The notes under the pieces are model-generated. The model made no database searches. It was given only the letters and a program-made list of their open reading frames with translations, and was not told the origin of the DNA. The translations under genes were made by a program, and so were the position numbers. Of a stretch of DNA of 64,000 nucleotides, positions 1 through 10,691 are shown in pieces. Numbering within the stretch: position 1 is the stretch's first letter; each line of letters begins with the position of its first letter. Origin of the DNA: Thermoplasmata archaeon (lineage in GTDB: Archaea; Thermoplasmatota; E2; JACPAO01; JAHFTW01); the NCBI GenBank assembly GCA_023269235.1, contig JAHFTW010000004.1, forward strand, positions 1 to 64,000, written 5' to 3'.

Positions 1-656
1 GCCGCGGCCGGCTCCGCGGGCGCGGCAGCCTCGGCCTCCGAGGTCGGCTTTGGTTCGCGCGGCGCCCGCGGCTCGCGGGGCTGCCGAGGCCCGCGCGGCT
101 GGCGCTCCGGCCGCGGCTCGCCAGGCTGTCCCGCCTCGCCTTCGGGCCGCGGCTGGCGGGGTTGATTGCGCTGCCCCGGCTGCTTGGGCTTGCGCTGTTG
201 GTTGCTCTGCCGGCGCGGGCCTTCGCCCCAGTGGCGCACCGGGTCGGCGCGCGGCTGCGGCATGACGATCTCGGGGTCCAGGTCGGCCGCGAGGAACACC
301 TTGGTGTCCCACTTCCATTCCAGGGAGATGATGCCCGTCTCGTCCGAGACCGCCACGGTGTAGCCCTGGAACCGGATGGGGCGCCCCGTGGCCGGGATGC
401 CAAGGTAGTCGCCACCATGCGTGCCGAAGAAGTTCCAGGCGATGACGTAGCGGCCGGAGCCGCCGGTGGGCTCCAGAACGAAGGCGCCGTCGGGGAACCC
501 GGCCCAGAAGGATTCCAGAAGGGCGATCTGCGCGTCGCGGTCGAGGCCGCGGCCGTTGGCCTTGCCGACGAAGGCGGGGGAGAGGGCGGCGCGCGCGCCG
601 GCGGCGTCGCGGGCATGGACCGCCGCCACGAAAGCGGGGACCGGGCTGGGGCTCAT
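1..656 (-). CDS. NTF2-like/SnoaL-type fold protein with Arg/Gln/Pro-rich C-terminal tail; truncated by left window edge
   Basis: Reverse-strand frame opens at ATG (654-656) as MSPSPVPAFVAAVHARDAAGARAALSPAFVGKANGRGL..., with SnoaL/ester-cyclase-like pattern, then a QRKPKQPGQRNQPRQPRPE... tail running off position 1. Absent from the ORF track because it is edge-truncated. Confidence 0.6.
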   Translation of the reverse strand, partial: MSPSPVPAFVAAVHARDAAGARAALSPAFVGKANGRGLDRDAQIALLESFWAGFPDGAFVLEPTGGSGRYVIAWNFFGTHGGDYLGIPATGRPIRFQGYTVAVSDETGIISLEWKWDTKVFLAADLDPEIVMPQPRADPVRHWGEGPRRQSNQQRKPKQPGQRNQPRQPRPEGEAGQPGEPRPERQPRGPRQPREPRAPREPKPTSEAEAAAPAEPAA

Positions 657-717
657 GGGTTCGGCGAGACACCCACAGGCCAAAGCGGTTATCTTCCGAG
701 CCGCTCAATCGAAGACG

Positions 718-1563
718 ATGGTCGAACCGCGCGAGCCCAAGGAGAAGGACGGGGACGACGAGAGGCGCAAGCCGGCCCGGAAGGCGAAGTCCCCCAAGGT
801 CGCCAAACCAGGCCCCAAAGCCGAACCGGGGCATCCCCGGTTGCCGGTGCGCCGTGAGCGCAACAGCCTGTTCTTCGACGCCTACGACGGCACGCCGCCG
901 TGGGACATCGGCCGCGCCCAGCCCGCCTTCGTCGAGCTGGCCAACATGGGGCAGATTGAAGGGTCCGTCCTCGACCTCGGCTGCGGCACCGGCGACCTGG
1001 TGCTCGAGATGGCCGAGGAGGGCCATGAGGCGTGGGGCGTGGACTTCGTGCCGCGCGCCATTGACCAGGCCAAGGTCAAGGCCCGCCTTCGTGGCATGGA
1101 GGGGGAGGCGACCTTCCTCGTCGGCGACGCCCTCGAGGTCGAGCACCTCAACCGTACTTTCGACACCGTCCTCGACTGCGGCCTCTTCCACACCTTCAGC
1201 GACCCCGAACGGGAACTGTACGAGCAACAGCTGCGCGCCGTCACCCACCCCGGAAGCCGCGTCCACATCATGGCGATGAGCGACTGGGAGGACGATTCCT
1301 GGGGCGGCCCGCGCCGCGTCACGCAGGCCGAGCTCATGGACACGTTCCGCGACGGCTGGCGCGTCGAGGACATCGTCGAGGCCCGCTTCCTGGTGCTGCC
1401 GGGCTACAATGTGCGGGCGCACGCTTGGCTCGCGAGCTTCGTGCGCGAAGCCGCCCCTGGCAGGAAAGTGGCTCGCAAGGCGGTGCCGAACAAGCCCATC
1501 AAGAAGGCCGTCAAGGCGGCGCCCGCTCCGAAGGGCGGTAAGGTCGTCGAGGCCGCGGCTTAA
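718..1563 (+). CDS. Class I SAM-dependent methyltransferase with basic N- and C-terminal tails
   Basis: VLDLGCGTGDLVLEMAEEGHEAWGVDF SAM-binding motif; Lys/Arg-rich termini. Start chosen at ATG 718. Confidence 0.8.
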   Translation: MVEPREPKEKDGDDERRKPARKAKSPKVAKPGPKAEPGHPRLPVRRERNSLFFDAYDGTPPWDIGRAQPAFVELANMGQIEGSVLDLGCGTGDLVLEMAEEGHEAWGVDFVPRAIDQAKVKARLRGMEGEATFLVGDALEVEHLNRTFDTVLDCGLFHTFSDPERELYEQQLRAVTHPGSRVHIMAMSDWEDDSWGGPRRVTQAELMDTFRDGWRVEDIVEARFLVLPGYNVRAHAWLASFVREAAPGRKVARKAVPNKPIKKAVKAAPAPKGGKVVEAAA

Positions 1564-1586
1564 TCCCCGGCCGCCGGTTCCCCGCC

Positions 1587-1841
1587 ATGGCCGACATCAG
1601 CGCCTGCATGCGGTGCGGCTCGGCCGACCTCCGGGTCCCCGGGCTGCGGGATGGGGTCCTCGTCGGCCAGGCGCAGGATTTCGGGCGCTGGAGCTGCAAC
1701 CGCTGCGGACTCACGGCGACGCCCATCCTGTTTGACGACGAGGCGGCGCGGCTCGAGTACGAGGCGGAGCGCGCCAAGGACCCGGACCGCAGTTGGCCCG
1801 CGACGGGGTGGCCGGCGTTCCACCGCCCCCGGAAACCGTGA
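1587..1841 (+). CDS. Small zinc-ribbon protein
   Basis: CMRCG...CNRCG pairs in MADISACMRCGSADLRV...WSCNRCGLTATP. Confidence 0.6.
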   Translation: MADISACMRCGSADLRVPGLRDGVLVGQAQDFGRWSCNRCGLTATPILFDDEAARLEYEAERAKDPDRSWPATGWPAFHRPRKP

Positions 1842-1856
1842 CAGGCTGCTTCGACC

Positions 1857-1868
1857 TCTTTTATAGCC
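1857..1868 (+). promoter_or_regulatory. Archaeal TATA box of the sdh operon
   Basis: cttttatagccc about 30 nt before ATG 1894. Confidence 0.5.
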
Positions 1869-1893
1869 CCTTTTCGTGCGCGCCTTGAGGGGC

Positions 1894-2283
1894 ATGTACC
1901 AGCTCAAGGAAGGCCAGATCGCCTACATCCTGCACCGCGTCACCGGCGTCGCGGTCATCCTGTTCCTGTTCGTCCACCTGGTGGAGAACTTCTTCCTGCT
2001 CATGGGCCCGGCCGCCTACAACGCCGCCATCGGCATCTACGACCACTGGTGGTTCCGCCTCGGCGAGTTCGCCCTCATCGCCGCCGTCGTGTACCACTCG
2101 CTCAACGGCCTGCGCATCATCACCATCGACTTCTGGCAGCGCTCCACGAAGTACCACAAGCAGATGTGGTACGCGGTCATGGCGCTCTCCGTCGTCACGT
2201 GCGCCTTCGTGGCGTACCGGATGCTCTGGCTCTACCCGGGCTGGCCCTGGATGGCGCACGCCTCCGCTGGGGTGGCCCCATGA
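1894..2283 (+). CDS. sdhC: Succinate dehydrogenase cytochrome b subunit
   Basis: MYQLKEGQIAYILHRVTGVAVILFLFVHLVENF (H-R-x-T-G motif, TM helices); followed by sdhDAB. GTG 1876 is an alternative start. Confidence 0.85.
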   Translation: MYQLKEGQIAYILHRVTGVAVILFLFVHLVENFFLLMGPAAYNAAIGIYDHWWFRLGEFALIAAVVYHSLNGLRIITIDFWQRSTKYHKQMWYAVMALSVVTCAFVAYRMLWLYPGWPWMAHASAGVAP

Positions 2284-2669
2284 GCAGCTCCACCTACCTC
2301 GCCGGCTCCGTGAAGCCAAGCAGCAAGGGCGAGGTGCGCCTGTGGTACTTCATGCGCATCTCCGGGCTGATGCTCACCTTCCTGGTCCTCTTCCACCTGT
2401 GGCTGAATCATATCCACACCGAGGTCGGCAGCCTGAGCTACGACCTCGTCGTGAAGCGCTTCGGCTACTACCCGTTGCTGCGCGTCATCGACTTCCTGAT
2501 GCTGACGCTCGGCCTCGGCCACGGCGTCAACGGCCTCAAGCACATCATCGACGACCGCGTCCACGAACCGGGCAAGCGCGCCTTCTGGCTCAGCCTGCTT
2601 CTCGTGACCTTCACGGTCTTCCTCGCGGCCGGAACGGCCGTCCTCTTCGTCCTCCCCGGAGCCACCTAA
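2280..2669 (+). CDS. sdhD: Succinate dehydrogenase membrane anchor subunit
   Basis: Three TM segments with HLWLNH and [12 protein letters not shown]; overlaps sdhC by 4 nt. Confidence 0.8.
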   Translation: MSSSTYLAGSVKPSSKGEVRLWYFMRISGLMLTFLVLFHLWLNHIHTEVGSLSYDLVVKRFGYYPLLRVIDFLMLTLGLGHGVNGLKHIIDDRVHEPGKRAFWLSLLLVTFTVFLAAGTAVLFVLPGAT

Positions 2670-2670
2670 C

Positions 2671-4425
2671 ATGGCCTACCACAAATTCGACGCCATCGTC
2701 GTCGGCGCCGGCGGCGCCGGCCTCATGGCCGCCTACGAGCTCAGCAAGAACAAGGACCTCAACGTCGCGGTCCTCACCAAGCTCTACCCGGTGCGCAGCC
2801 ACACCGGCGCGGCGCAGGGCGGCATCTCCGCGGCCCTCGGCAACGTCGGCGAGGACCACTGGGAGTGGCACGCCTACGACACCGTCAAGGGCAGCGATTT
2901 CCTGGGCGACCAGGACGCCATCGAGATCATGACGCGGGACGCGCCCGAGACCATCATCCAGCTCGAGCACATGGGCCTCCCCTTCGACCGCCTCCCCAAC
3001 GGCAAGATCAGTCAGCGCCGCTTCGGCGGCCACACGCGCGACCATGGCAAGGCCCCCGTCGAGCGCGCCTGCCACAGCGCCGACCGTACCGGGCACGCCA
3101 TGCTGCACACGATGTACCAGCAGTGCCTGAAGAACGGTGTCCGCTTCTTCAACGAGTACCAGGTCCTCGACGTCGTCGAGGCGAAGGACGCGAAGGGCAA
3201 GAAGGCAATCGCGGGCGTCGTCGCCTACCAGATGGAGACCGGTGAGGTCCACACCTTCCACGCCAAGGCGACGATGTTCGCCGCCGGCGGCTACGGCCGC
3301 GCCTGGAAGGTCACCTCGAACGCGCACGCCCTCACGGGCGACGCGGTCGCCATCAGCATGCGCCACGGCATCCCCATCCAAGACGCCGAGTTCTACCAGT
3401 TCCACCCCACCGGCCTGTGGCGCATCGGCGTCCTGCTGTCGGAGGCCGTCCGCGGCGAAGGCGGCATCCTGCGCAACTCCTTGGGCGAGCGGTTCATGGA
3501 GAAGTACGCGCCCACCATGAAGGACCTCGCCAGCCGCGACGTCGTCAGCCGCGCCATCTACACCGAGATCCGCGAAGGCCGCGGCATCGGCCCGAAGGGC
3601 GACCAGTACGTCGTCTGCGACGTCACGCACCTGGACCCCGAGGTCATCGACAAGAAGCTCCCCGAGGTCACCGGCTTCGCCCGCACCTACCTCGGCATCG
3701 AGCCCAAGACCGAGCCCATCCCCGTCGCGCCCACCGCGCACTACGCCATGGGCGGCATCCCGACCAACGTGGACGCCGAGGTCGTGGCCGACAACAGGGG
3801 CACCACGGTCACCGGATTCTTCGCGGCCGGCGAATGCGCGTGCGTCTCCGTGCACGGCGCCAACCGCCTTGGCACCAACTCGCTGCTCGACCTGGTCGTC
3901 TTCGGACGCCGCGGCGGACGCCGCATGGCCGAGTTCTGCGCCAAGGCCGACCACCTCAGTCTCCCCGTCGGCCCGCAGGCCGCCGCCGAGGCGCAAATTA
4001 AGGCGCTCCTGAACGGCTCCGGCAAGGAATCCGTTTTCAAGCTGCGCGAGGAGATGCAGGTCGCGATGATGGACCTGTGCGGCGTGTACCGCACCGAGGA
4101 GTCGCTCACCAAGTGCCGCACCATCATCCAGGCCCTGCGCCGCCGCGTCAAGGACATCGCGGTCTCCGACAAGGGCAAGCTGTTCAACACCGAGCTTCTC
4201 GAGGCCCTGGAACTGGGCTACCTGCTCGACATCAGCCTCGCCGTCGTCGAGTCCGCGCTGGCCCGCAAGGAATCCCGCGGCGGCCACGCGCGCGACGACT
4301 TCCCCAAGCGCAACGACCAGGCGTGGCTCAAGCACACGCTCGCCACCATCACCGGCGACGCCATCGCGCTCGACTACAAGCCCGTCACCATCACCCGCTA
4401 CCAACCCGTGGAGCGTGTCTACTGA
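2671..4425 (+). CDS. sdhA: Succinate dehydrogenase/fumarate reductase flavoprotein
   Basis: FAD motif [76 protein letters not shown]. Confidence 0.95.
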   Translation: MAYHKFDAIVVGAGGAGLMAAYELSKNKDLNVAVLTKLYPVRSHTGAAQGGISAALGNVGEDHWEWHAYDTVKGSDFLGDQDAIEIMTRDAPETIIQLEHMGLPFDRLPNGKISQRRFGGHTRDHGKAPVERACHSADRTGHAMLHTMYQQCLKNGVRFFNEYQVLDVVEAKDAKGKKAIAGVVAYQMETGEVHTFHAKATMFAAGGYGRAWKVTSNAHALTGDAVAISMRHGIPIQDAEFYQFHPTGLWRIGVLLSEAVRGEGGILRNSLGERFMEKYAPTMKDLASRDVVSRAIYTEIREGRGIGPKGDQYVVCDVTHLDPEVIDKKLPEVTGFARTYLGIEPKTEPIPVAPTAHYAMGGIPTNVDAEVVADNRGTTVTGFFAAGECACVSVHGANRLGTNSLLDLVVFGRRGGRRMAEFCAKADHLSLPVGPQAAAEAQIKALLNGSGKESVFKLREEMQVAMMDLCGVYRTEESLTKCRTIIQALRRRVKDIAVSDKGKLFNTELLEALELGYLLDISLAVVESALARKESRGGHARDDFPKRNDQAWLKHTLATITGDAIALDYKPVTITRYQPVERVY

Positions 4426-5198
4426 TGAACACCGAAACCATCCACCAGACCGTCACGCTGCGCGTCGCGCGCCACAACCCCGAGGCCGGCGAGACGAAGC
4501 CGCACTGGGAGACCTACACGCTGACGGAGGTCAACCCGATGGACCGCGTCCTCGACCTTCTCTTGCGCGTCAAGGGCGAACAGTCGGGGAGCCTTGCGTT
4601 CCGCAAGTCCTGCGCGCACGGCATCTGCGGCTCCGACGCCATGCAGATCAACGGCCGCAACCGCCTCGCCTGCAAGACCCTCGTGCGCGAGCTGGGCAAC
4701 GGTCCCATCACCGTGGAGCCCCTCAAGGGCCTCGCCGTGAAGAAGGACCTCATCGTGGACATGGATCCGTTCTTCGAGTCCTACAAGTCCGTCATGCCCT
4801 ACCAGGTCACGACGCACGAGCCCTCCGGCCGTGAGCGCCTCCAGTCGCCCGAGCAGCACGCCAAGATCGACGACCAGTCGAAGTGCATCATGTGCGCCGC
4901 GTGCACCACCTCCTGCCCCAGCTTCTGGGCGAACGACCAGTTCGTCGGCCCCGCCGCCGTCGTCCAGGCCAGCCGCTTCCTCTTCGACTCGCGTGACGAG
5001 GGCAACAAGGAGCGCCTCGAGGTCCTCAACGACTACACGGGCGTCTGGCGCTGCCGCACCGTCTTCAACTGCGTCGAGGCCTGCCCGCAGGGCATCGACA
5101 TCACCAAGCACATTGGCAACGTCAAGAAGGCCATCCTCTACGGCACGACGGACTTCGTTCCCGACGAGTCGCACGCCGGCCACGACCACCCGCACTGA
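4425..5198 (+). CDS. sdhB: Succinate dehydrogenase iron-sulfur protein
   Basis: KSCAHGICGSDAMQINGRNRLACKTL [2Fe-2S]; CIMCAACTTSCPSFW and CVEACPQGIDITKHI cluster motifs. Confidence 0.95.
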   Translation: MNTETIHQTVTLRVARHNPEAGETKPHWETYTLTEVNPMDRVLDLLLRVKGEQSGSLAFRKSCAHGICGSDAMQINGRNRLACKTLVRELGNGPITVEPLKGLAVKKDLIVDMDPFFESYKSVMPYQVTTHEPSGRERLQSPEQHAKIDDQSKCIMCAACTTSCPSFWANDQFVGPAAVVQASRFLFDSRDEGNKERLEVLNDYTGVWRCRTVFNCVEACPQGIDITKHIGNVKKAILYGTTDFVPDESHAGHDHPH

Positions 5199-5256
5199 GC
5201 GTCCGTGGCCCTGCGCGGCCGATATGCTTTAGCGCACGCCCTTCGCATCGCCCGCC

Positions 5257-6105
5257 ATGGGCAAGCTCGCCAACTCCTGGGCGCTCACGAAAGCCAGCCT
5301 CGCCGTCGTCCGGAAGGACAAGGAGCTTCTCTGGCTGCCCGTCCTGAGCCTTGCCGCCACCGTCGCCTCGTTCCTCCTCGTCGTGGGCATCGGCTTCAGC
5401 GTCCCGCACCTCTACTTCACCGCGATGGACGCGCAGGGGAACGGCGGGACCTTCACGCCGATGGGCATCGCCGCCTCCGCGGTGCTCTACTTCCTGCTCG
5501 CGTTCGTCCAGGTCTTCTTCGCGGCCGCTATCCTGGCCGGCGCCCATGAGCGCCTCTCGGGCGGCGACCCCACCGTGGGCTCCTCCGTCCGTGCCGCGTG
5601 GAAGCGCCTTGGTCGTCTGCTGGCCTGGTCGTTCGTCGTCGCCACCGTGAATCTGCTCCTGCAGATGCTGCGCGAGCGCGGCGGGGCGGCCGGCAAGGTC
5701 GGTTCCGCCTTCGGCAGCCTGGCGTGGAACCTCCTGACCTTCTTCGTGCTGCCCGTCCTGCTGTTCGAAGAAGTCGGCGTCGGGGCCGCGTTCGGCCGCT
5801 CAGGGGCGCTCTTCAAGAAGACCTGGGGCGAGACCGTCCTCGGCACCGGCGGCATCGGCGCCGTCTTCGCCCTGGCGTTCTTCCTCATCGTCCTGCTGGT
5901 CATGCTGCCCATTACCTTTGTGCAGTCGCCGTTCATCGGCCTGCCCCTCGTCGGTGCCGGCATCGCGGCGCTGGCCATCCTGGTGACGCTGGGCATCGTC
6001 GTGCAGGGTGTCTACAAGGCGGCGCTCTACCGCTTCGCCACCACCGGCCAAGGGGGAGCCGGGTTCACGCCCCAACAGCTCGGCGGCGCCTTCGTCCCCA
6101 AGTGA
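5257..6105 (+). CDS. Polytopic membrane protein (resembles DUF6159 family)
   Basis: MGKLANSWALTKASLAVVRKDKELLWLPVLSLAATVASFLLV; several TM segments. Confidence 0.6.
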   Translation: MGKLANSWALTKASLAVVRKDKELLWLPVLSLAATVASFLLVVGIGFSVPHLYFTAMDAQGNGGTFTPMGIAASAVLYFLLAFVQVFFAAAILAGAHERLSGGDPTVGSSVRAAWKRLGRLLAWSFVVATVNLLLQMLRERGGAAGKVGSAFGSLAWNLLTFFVLPVLLFEEVGVGAAFGRSGALFKKTWGETVLGTGGIGAVFALAFFLIVLLVMLPITFVQSPFIGLPLVGAGIAALAILVTLGIVVQGVYKAALYRFATTGQGGAGFTPQQLGGAFVPK

Positions 6106-6152
6106 CCGGCTCTCCCACAACGCCTTTAGCCCAACGCCGCAAGCCGCCCCCG

Positions 6153-7589
6153 ATGCGCCTTCTGGTCGCCACCCTCCTCGTCGTCGCCCTCCTCGCAGGG
6201 TGCGCCAAGCCGGCCCCATCCTCGAACTCCTCCGCCCAGGTGGAGGCCCCGCTCGTCCCCGCGGACCTGTCGGTCCTCTCCGGCAACACCACGAAAGCGC
6301 TCCCCGCAGCCTTCGGCGGCGGCTTCCACATGGCGTGGAAGGACACCGGCTTTGACGGCGCCGAGCCCAACATCGGCATCACGCCGGCGGGCAACGCCTT
6401 TATCACAGCCTTCTCCACGGTCATCCGCTCCAAGGACGTCGGGCAGACCTGGGAGGCCACCGTGGACCGCACCGTCGCCCCCACCACGCTCGACCCCATG
6501 CTCTGGGTGGACCCCGCCACGGGCCGCGTCTTCAGCAACCAGCTCAACGTCGCGTGCGCCTGGCTCTCCTGGTCCGACGACGAGGGCGACTCCTGGACCC
6601 CGAGCCCGGTCTCGTGCGGCCTGCCCGCCATCGACCACCAGAAGTTCGCGAGCGGCCCCTACTCGGCCTCCTCCCCGCTCGCCCCCGCCGCAGGAAATCC
6701 CCTGTACCCGAACCACGTCAGCTTCTGCTACAACAAGATCGGCGGCACCTTCTGCGCCGTGAGCGTGGACGGCGGCATCCACTTCGTCCTCGACAACCTC
6801 GTGGACACCGCCCCCATCGGCCCCTCCATCGCGACCGACCGCTCCTGCGGCGGCATCAACGGCCACCAGAAGTACGCCCCCGACGGCACCATCTACGTCC
6901 CCTACGGCCTGAACTGCGGCATCGCCTTCGTCGCCGTCTCCACGGACTCCGGCGTCTCCTGGACGCTGCACCGCCTCGGCTTCCCCCAGTTCGAGGCCGA
7001 CCCCTTCATCACCGTCACGAGCGACGGCACGGCCTACTACATGTGGCGCGACGACACGCAGCGCATGAAGCTCATCCGCTCGCACGACCGCTTCGCCACC
7101 TTCGACGGCCCCTTCGACATCACGCCGCCCGAGGTCACCGGCACGATGTTCGCCGGCCTCACCGCCGGCTCCCCCGGCCGCATCGCGTGGTCCTTCCTCG
7201 GCCACACCACCCCGTACACGGGCGACCCGCCCTCGGCGACCTTCGTCAACGCCACCGCGCGCTGGCACCTCTACGCCGGCATGAGCCTGGACGCCGACGC
7301 CGCCGAGCCCACCTTCGTCACCCAGCGTGTCACCCCCGCCGACGACCCCGTCCAGGTCGGCCCCATCTTCGAGGGCGGAGGCGGCGACCCGTCGCGCAAC
7401 CTGCTCGACTTCATCGACATGCACACCGGGCCCGATGGCCGCCCGTGGATCGCCTTCACCGACGGCTGCACCTCGAAGGCCTGCAAGACGCCCGACGCGA
7501 AGCCGAGCGACTCGCGTGACGCCCAGATCGCGGCGGCCTGGATGCAGTCTGGCCCGTCGCTCTTCGCGGACAAACCGCGCCTGAGCTAA
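6153..7589 (+). CDS. Lipoprotein with Asp-box (BNR/sialidase-like) repeats
   Basis: Lipobox VVALLAGC; Asp-boxes SKDVGQTW, SDDEGDSW, STDSGVSW. Confidence 0.7.
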   Translation: MRLLVATLLVVALLAGCAKPAPSSNSSAQVEAPLVPADLSVLSGNTTKALPAAFGGGFHMAWKDTGFDGAEPNIGITPAGNAFITAFSTVIRSKDVGQTWEATVDRTVAPTTLDPMLWVDPATGRVFSNQLNVACAWLSWSDDEGDSWTPSPVSCGLPAIDHQKFASGPYSASSPLAPAAGNPLYPNHVSFCYNKIGGTFCAVSVDGGIHFVLDNLVDTAPIGPSIATDRSCGGINGHQKYAPDGTIYVPYGLNCGIAFVAVSTDSGVSWTLHRLGFPQFEADPFITVTSDGTAYYMWRDDTQRMKLIRSHDRFATFDGPFDITPPEVTGTMFAGLTAGSPGRIAWSFLGHTTPYTGDPPSATFVNATARWHLYAGMSLDADAAEPTFVTQRVTPADDPVQVGPIFEGGGGDPSRNLLDFIDMHTGPDGRPWIAFTDGCTSKACKTPDAKPSDSRDAQIAAAWMQSGPSLFADKPRLS

Positions 7590-7681
7590 GCCTCAGCCGA
7601 CGAGCCGCTCTTTCGGGTGGACGCCCCACCCGAGGAATCCACCGCCCGCCGCGCCGCCCGCCGTAGGTCTTGCGTCGCTTC

Positions 7682-9616
7682 CTACGAGACCGTGGCCGTG
7701 ATCTGGAGGCCGCTGCGCTCCGCGGCATCTAGCGCCAGCCCTTCCGGCGAGTCCGACTTGAAGCGCAAGCGGCCTTGGTTGCTCGCGGTGGCCTCGCCGA
7801 TGACGGCGCCCTCGGCCTCGACGCGGTACACTTGGCCCGCCTTCGCGCCGTCGACGAGCACGAAGATGTTGGTGCTGGCGCGCTTGACGCGCACGCGCGG
7901 CACGCCGGCTGCGCCTCGCGGGCCGCTGGAGCGTGGCCCTGCGTCGCGCCCGCCGTCCCAGCCGCCCTGGTAGCGGTCGTCCTCGCGGTTGGCGCGCGGC
8001 TTCTCGGCCAGCGCCTTGATGTCGAGCCGGATGCCGAGCTTGCGCTCCAGCATCTGGACGGTGCGGCCGCCTTTGCCGATGAGCATGGGGACCTCGGATT
8101 CGTCGACCATGACGGTCGCCTTGCCGCCGCGCACGGTGACCTCCATGCGCCCTTGCACGTTCTTGCGCAGGACGCGGCTCAGTTCCCGTTCGGCCAGCTG
8201 GTTCGACGGGTCCTTGGCGGCTTTCGCGTTCTCGAGCGGCATCACGACGATCTGCTCGCCGTACGTGTAGAGTTCGTAGACCGGTTTGTTCTCCAGGACG
8301 TCCTTGACGACGACGACGGGGCGGGCGAGGTCCTCCATGACCATGCCTTCGGGGACCTTGACGGTGAACTCCAGTTCCAGGACTTGGCCGATGCGGCCGG
8401 CGTCGATGAAGAGGACGGTGTCCACGACCTGGGGGATCATGCCCAGATCGACGCGGCCGATGAGGCGCTGCACGGCGTCGATGGCTCGGTTGGCGTGCGT
8501 GACGCCGAGGAGGCCGACGCCGGCGAGGCGCATGTCGCCAAAGACGCGGAAGTCCTCGGTCGTGCGGACTTCGTCGTACACGACGTTGTCGGGGCGGACA
8601 AGCAGGATGACGTCGCCGGTCCACTTCATGTCGCGGTCGAGGGCGCCGTACTGCGTGACCTCCTTGGGGACCTGCAGGTCGCGCGGCTGCTCCATCGTCT
8701 TGACGACGCGCTTGAGGCCGTGCAGATGATCCGCGACGGCGGCGGCGAAGGTGGACTTGCCCGACCCGGGCGGACCCGCGATGAACACGCCGCGGCTGTG
8801 GCCTTCAAGCCGGCTCAGGATGTCCTCGGTGAGCTCATAGTCGGCGATGTGCTTCTTCGCGATGGGGCGCACCGCGGTGAGCTCGAGGCCGTCGCTGAAC
8901 GGGGGTTGCGCGATGGTGATGCGCATGGGGCCGACCTGGAGGACGGTGCAACCGTGCTTCTCCATCTCGATGAAGGAGTTGTAGTCGCGCTTGCAGTGCT
9001 CGATGCACTCGCGCACGATGGCGCGCAGCTCGCTGTGCTGCATCTCCTTCGTGCCCTTCGCCTCGTAGACGACTTCACCGGGGCGGCCGCGCTTGACCAT
9101 CGGCACGCAGTCGGCCTTGAGATGCACCGACATCGTCATCGCGTCGAAGAACGCCCACAGCTTGAGGCCCGTCAGGTCCGGGTTCTCCTGCACGATGGGG
9201 CGGACGTAGTGGTGGCGCACGCCCTGCGCGGCGGCGGCATGGGCGCTGACGCGGTCCGAGGTGACGTAGAGCGCCTTGTGCTCGACCGCGGCGTCGCGGA
9301 TGCGGGCGTCGATGGCGCCGGACTTGGCGCGCTCGATCTCATCGGCGGAGGGGCGCACACCGACAAACTGCACGGACACCGTCCCGTCCTTGGCGAGCTT
9401 CTGCAGATTGGCGAGCTCGTCGAGGCCGGCGAACCCGGTCTCCTGGCCGCGGTTGGCCTGCGCCTCCAGCTCCGCGAGGGCGGCAAGGGGAACGAGGACC
9501 TTGGCGCCCGCGAACTGCCCGGACCGCACCAGCTCCGTGATGCGGCCATCCACGAGGACGGAGGTGTCGGGGACGAGGACTTCAGGCACGCCTCTGGGAA
9601 GGGGAGCCGTCCCCAT
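7682..9616 (-). CDS. PIN-domain/PilT-like ATPase with KH-like C-terminal region (PINc/VapC family ATPase)
   Basis: N-terminal PIN (VLVPDTSVLVDGRI...SDRVSAHAAAAQG), Walker A GPPGSGKSTFAAAVAD, KH-like VPMLIGKGGRTVQMLERKLGIRLDI. Confidence 0.85.
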   Translation of the reverse strand: MGTAPLPRGVPEVLVPDTSVLVDGRITELVRSGQFAGAKVLVPLAALAELEAQANRGQETGFAGLDELANLQKLAKDGTVSVQFVGVRPSADEIERAKSGAIDARIRDAAVEHKALYVTSDRVSAHAAAAQGVRHHYVRPIVQENPDLTGLKLWAFFDAMTMSVHLKADCVPMVKRGRPGEVVYEAKGTKEMQHSELRAIVRECIEHCKRDYNSFIEMEKHGCTVLQVGPMRITIAQPPFSDGLELTAVRPIAKKHIADYELTEDILSRLEGHSRGVFIAGPPGSGKSTFAAAVADHLHGLKRVVKTMEQPRDLQVPKEVTQYGALDRDMKWTGDVILLVRPDNVVYDEVRTTEDFRVFGDMRLAGVGLLGVTHANRAIDAVQRLIGRVDLGMIPQVVDTVLFIDAGRIGQVLELEFTVKVPEGMVMEDLARPVVVVKDVLENKPVYELYTYGEQIVVMPLENAKAAKDPSNQLAERELSRVLRKNVQGRMEVTVRGGKATVMVDESEVPMLIGKGGRTVQMLERKLGIRLDIKALAEKPRANREDDRYQGGWDGGRDAGPRSSGPRGAAGVPRVRVKRASTNIFVLVDGAKAGQVYRVEAEGAVIGEATASNQGRLRFKSDSPEGLALDAAERSGLQITATVS

Positions 9617-9659
9617 AACCGTGGTGATTGTCGGTGCGCCGTTTCCAGTGGAACCGCGC

Positions 9660-10670
9660 TCAGGGCTCGCCGGGGGGCCGCGCCTCGACGACGGCGGAGG
9701 CCGCGGGTCCCTTGGAAACGGGCTTGGCGCGCAGTTTGTCCACCGTGATGAGGACCACGGCGGCGACGATGAGGAGCGTGGCGGCCGCCGTCTTGGGCCC
9801 GAGCGCCTCCCCGGCGAGCGCCGCCCCGAGCAGGACGGCGACGATGGGGTTCACGAACGCGTAGGTCCCCGCGACGGCAGGCGGGACGTTGCGCAGGATC
9901 CACGCGTAGGCGCTGAAGGCGACGATGGAGCCGAAGACGACGAGGTAGAGCCAGGACCACCAGCTCTTGGCGCTCACGGTGGAGAGGTGGAAGCCGCTCG
10001 CCTCGCCGCGCACGAGGGCGACGGTCGTGATGAGAAGACCCCCGGCGATGAACTGCAGCGCGACGTTGCGCAAGAACGGAAGGCGCGTGCGGTTGCGGCG
10101 CGAGAGAAGGGACGCGGCGGCCCAGCACGCGCAGCCCAGCATGACGCCGAGCAGGGACATCAGGCCGAGGTCGCCCTTCCAGCCTTCCTTGGCGGAGGCG
10201 AGCAGCGCGACTCCCGCGACGCCGGCGATGAGCCCTGCGATGACGAGGAACCCGGGCCGTCGGCGCAGCTGGATGGACTCGAAGACGACGAGCCAGAGCG
10301 GCACCGCACCCACAAGCAGGGCCACGACGGCGCTCGGGAGGTAACGCTCGCCCAGCACGACCATGCCGTTGCCCATCAGGAACAGGAGGCCGCCGAGCAG
10401 GAAGGCCCAGCCCCAGTCTTGCCGGGTGGGCGTGGCCTGTTGGCCGGGCGCGGGGCGGGCGAACGGCCACAGCAGGGCACCGGCCACGAGGTAGCGGGCG
10501 CCCACCATCAACAGCGGCGGCATCGTCTCGATGGTCCACAGGATGGCGAGGTACGTGCTGCCCCAGATGACGTACACCGTCGCGAAGGCGGAGAGCAGGA
10601 GGGTTCGCGGTGGCGCCACGGCGTTCGGAGCACGCCGGGCGACTTCAGGTTGGGTTCGCACCAGTGCCAC
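9660..10670 (-). CDS. EamA/DMT-family transporter
   Basis: Ten hydrophobic segments; IWGSTYLAI and PVGA..NPIVAVLLGAALAGEAL motifs. Confidence 0.8.
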   Translation of the reverse strand: MALVRTQPEVARRAPNAVAPPRTLLLSAFATVYVIWGSTYLAILWTIETMPPLLMVGARYLVAGALLWPFARPAPGQQATPTRQDWGWAFLLGGLLFLMGNGMVVLGERYLPSAVVALLVGAVPLWLVVFESIQLRRRPGFLVIAGLIAGVAGVALLASAKEGWKGDLGLMSLLGVMLGCACWAAASLLSRRNRTRLPFLRNVALQFIAGGLLITTVALVRGEASGFHLSTVSAKSWWSWLYLVVFGSIVAFSAYAWILRNVPPAVAGTYAFVNPIVAVLLGAALAGEALGPKTAAATLLIVAAVVLITVDKLRAKPVSKGPAASAVVEARPPGEP

Positions 10671-10691
10671 ACGCCGGCCAAGCGATGCGGG

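Noticed and set aside
2611-4404. 597-aa minus-strand ORF opposite sdhA
   Set aside because: Shadow ORF; sdhA is unambiguous on the plus strand.
7775-9748. 657-aa plus-strand ORF
   Set aside because: Shadow ORF opposite the PINc-family ATPase with repetitive V/D/G/A composition.
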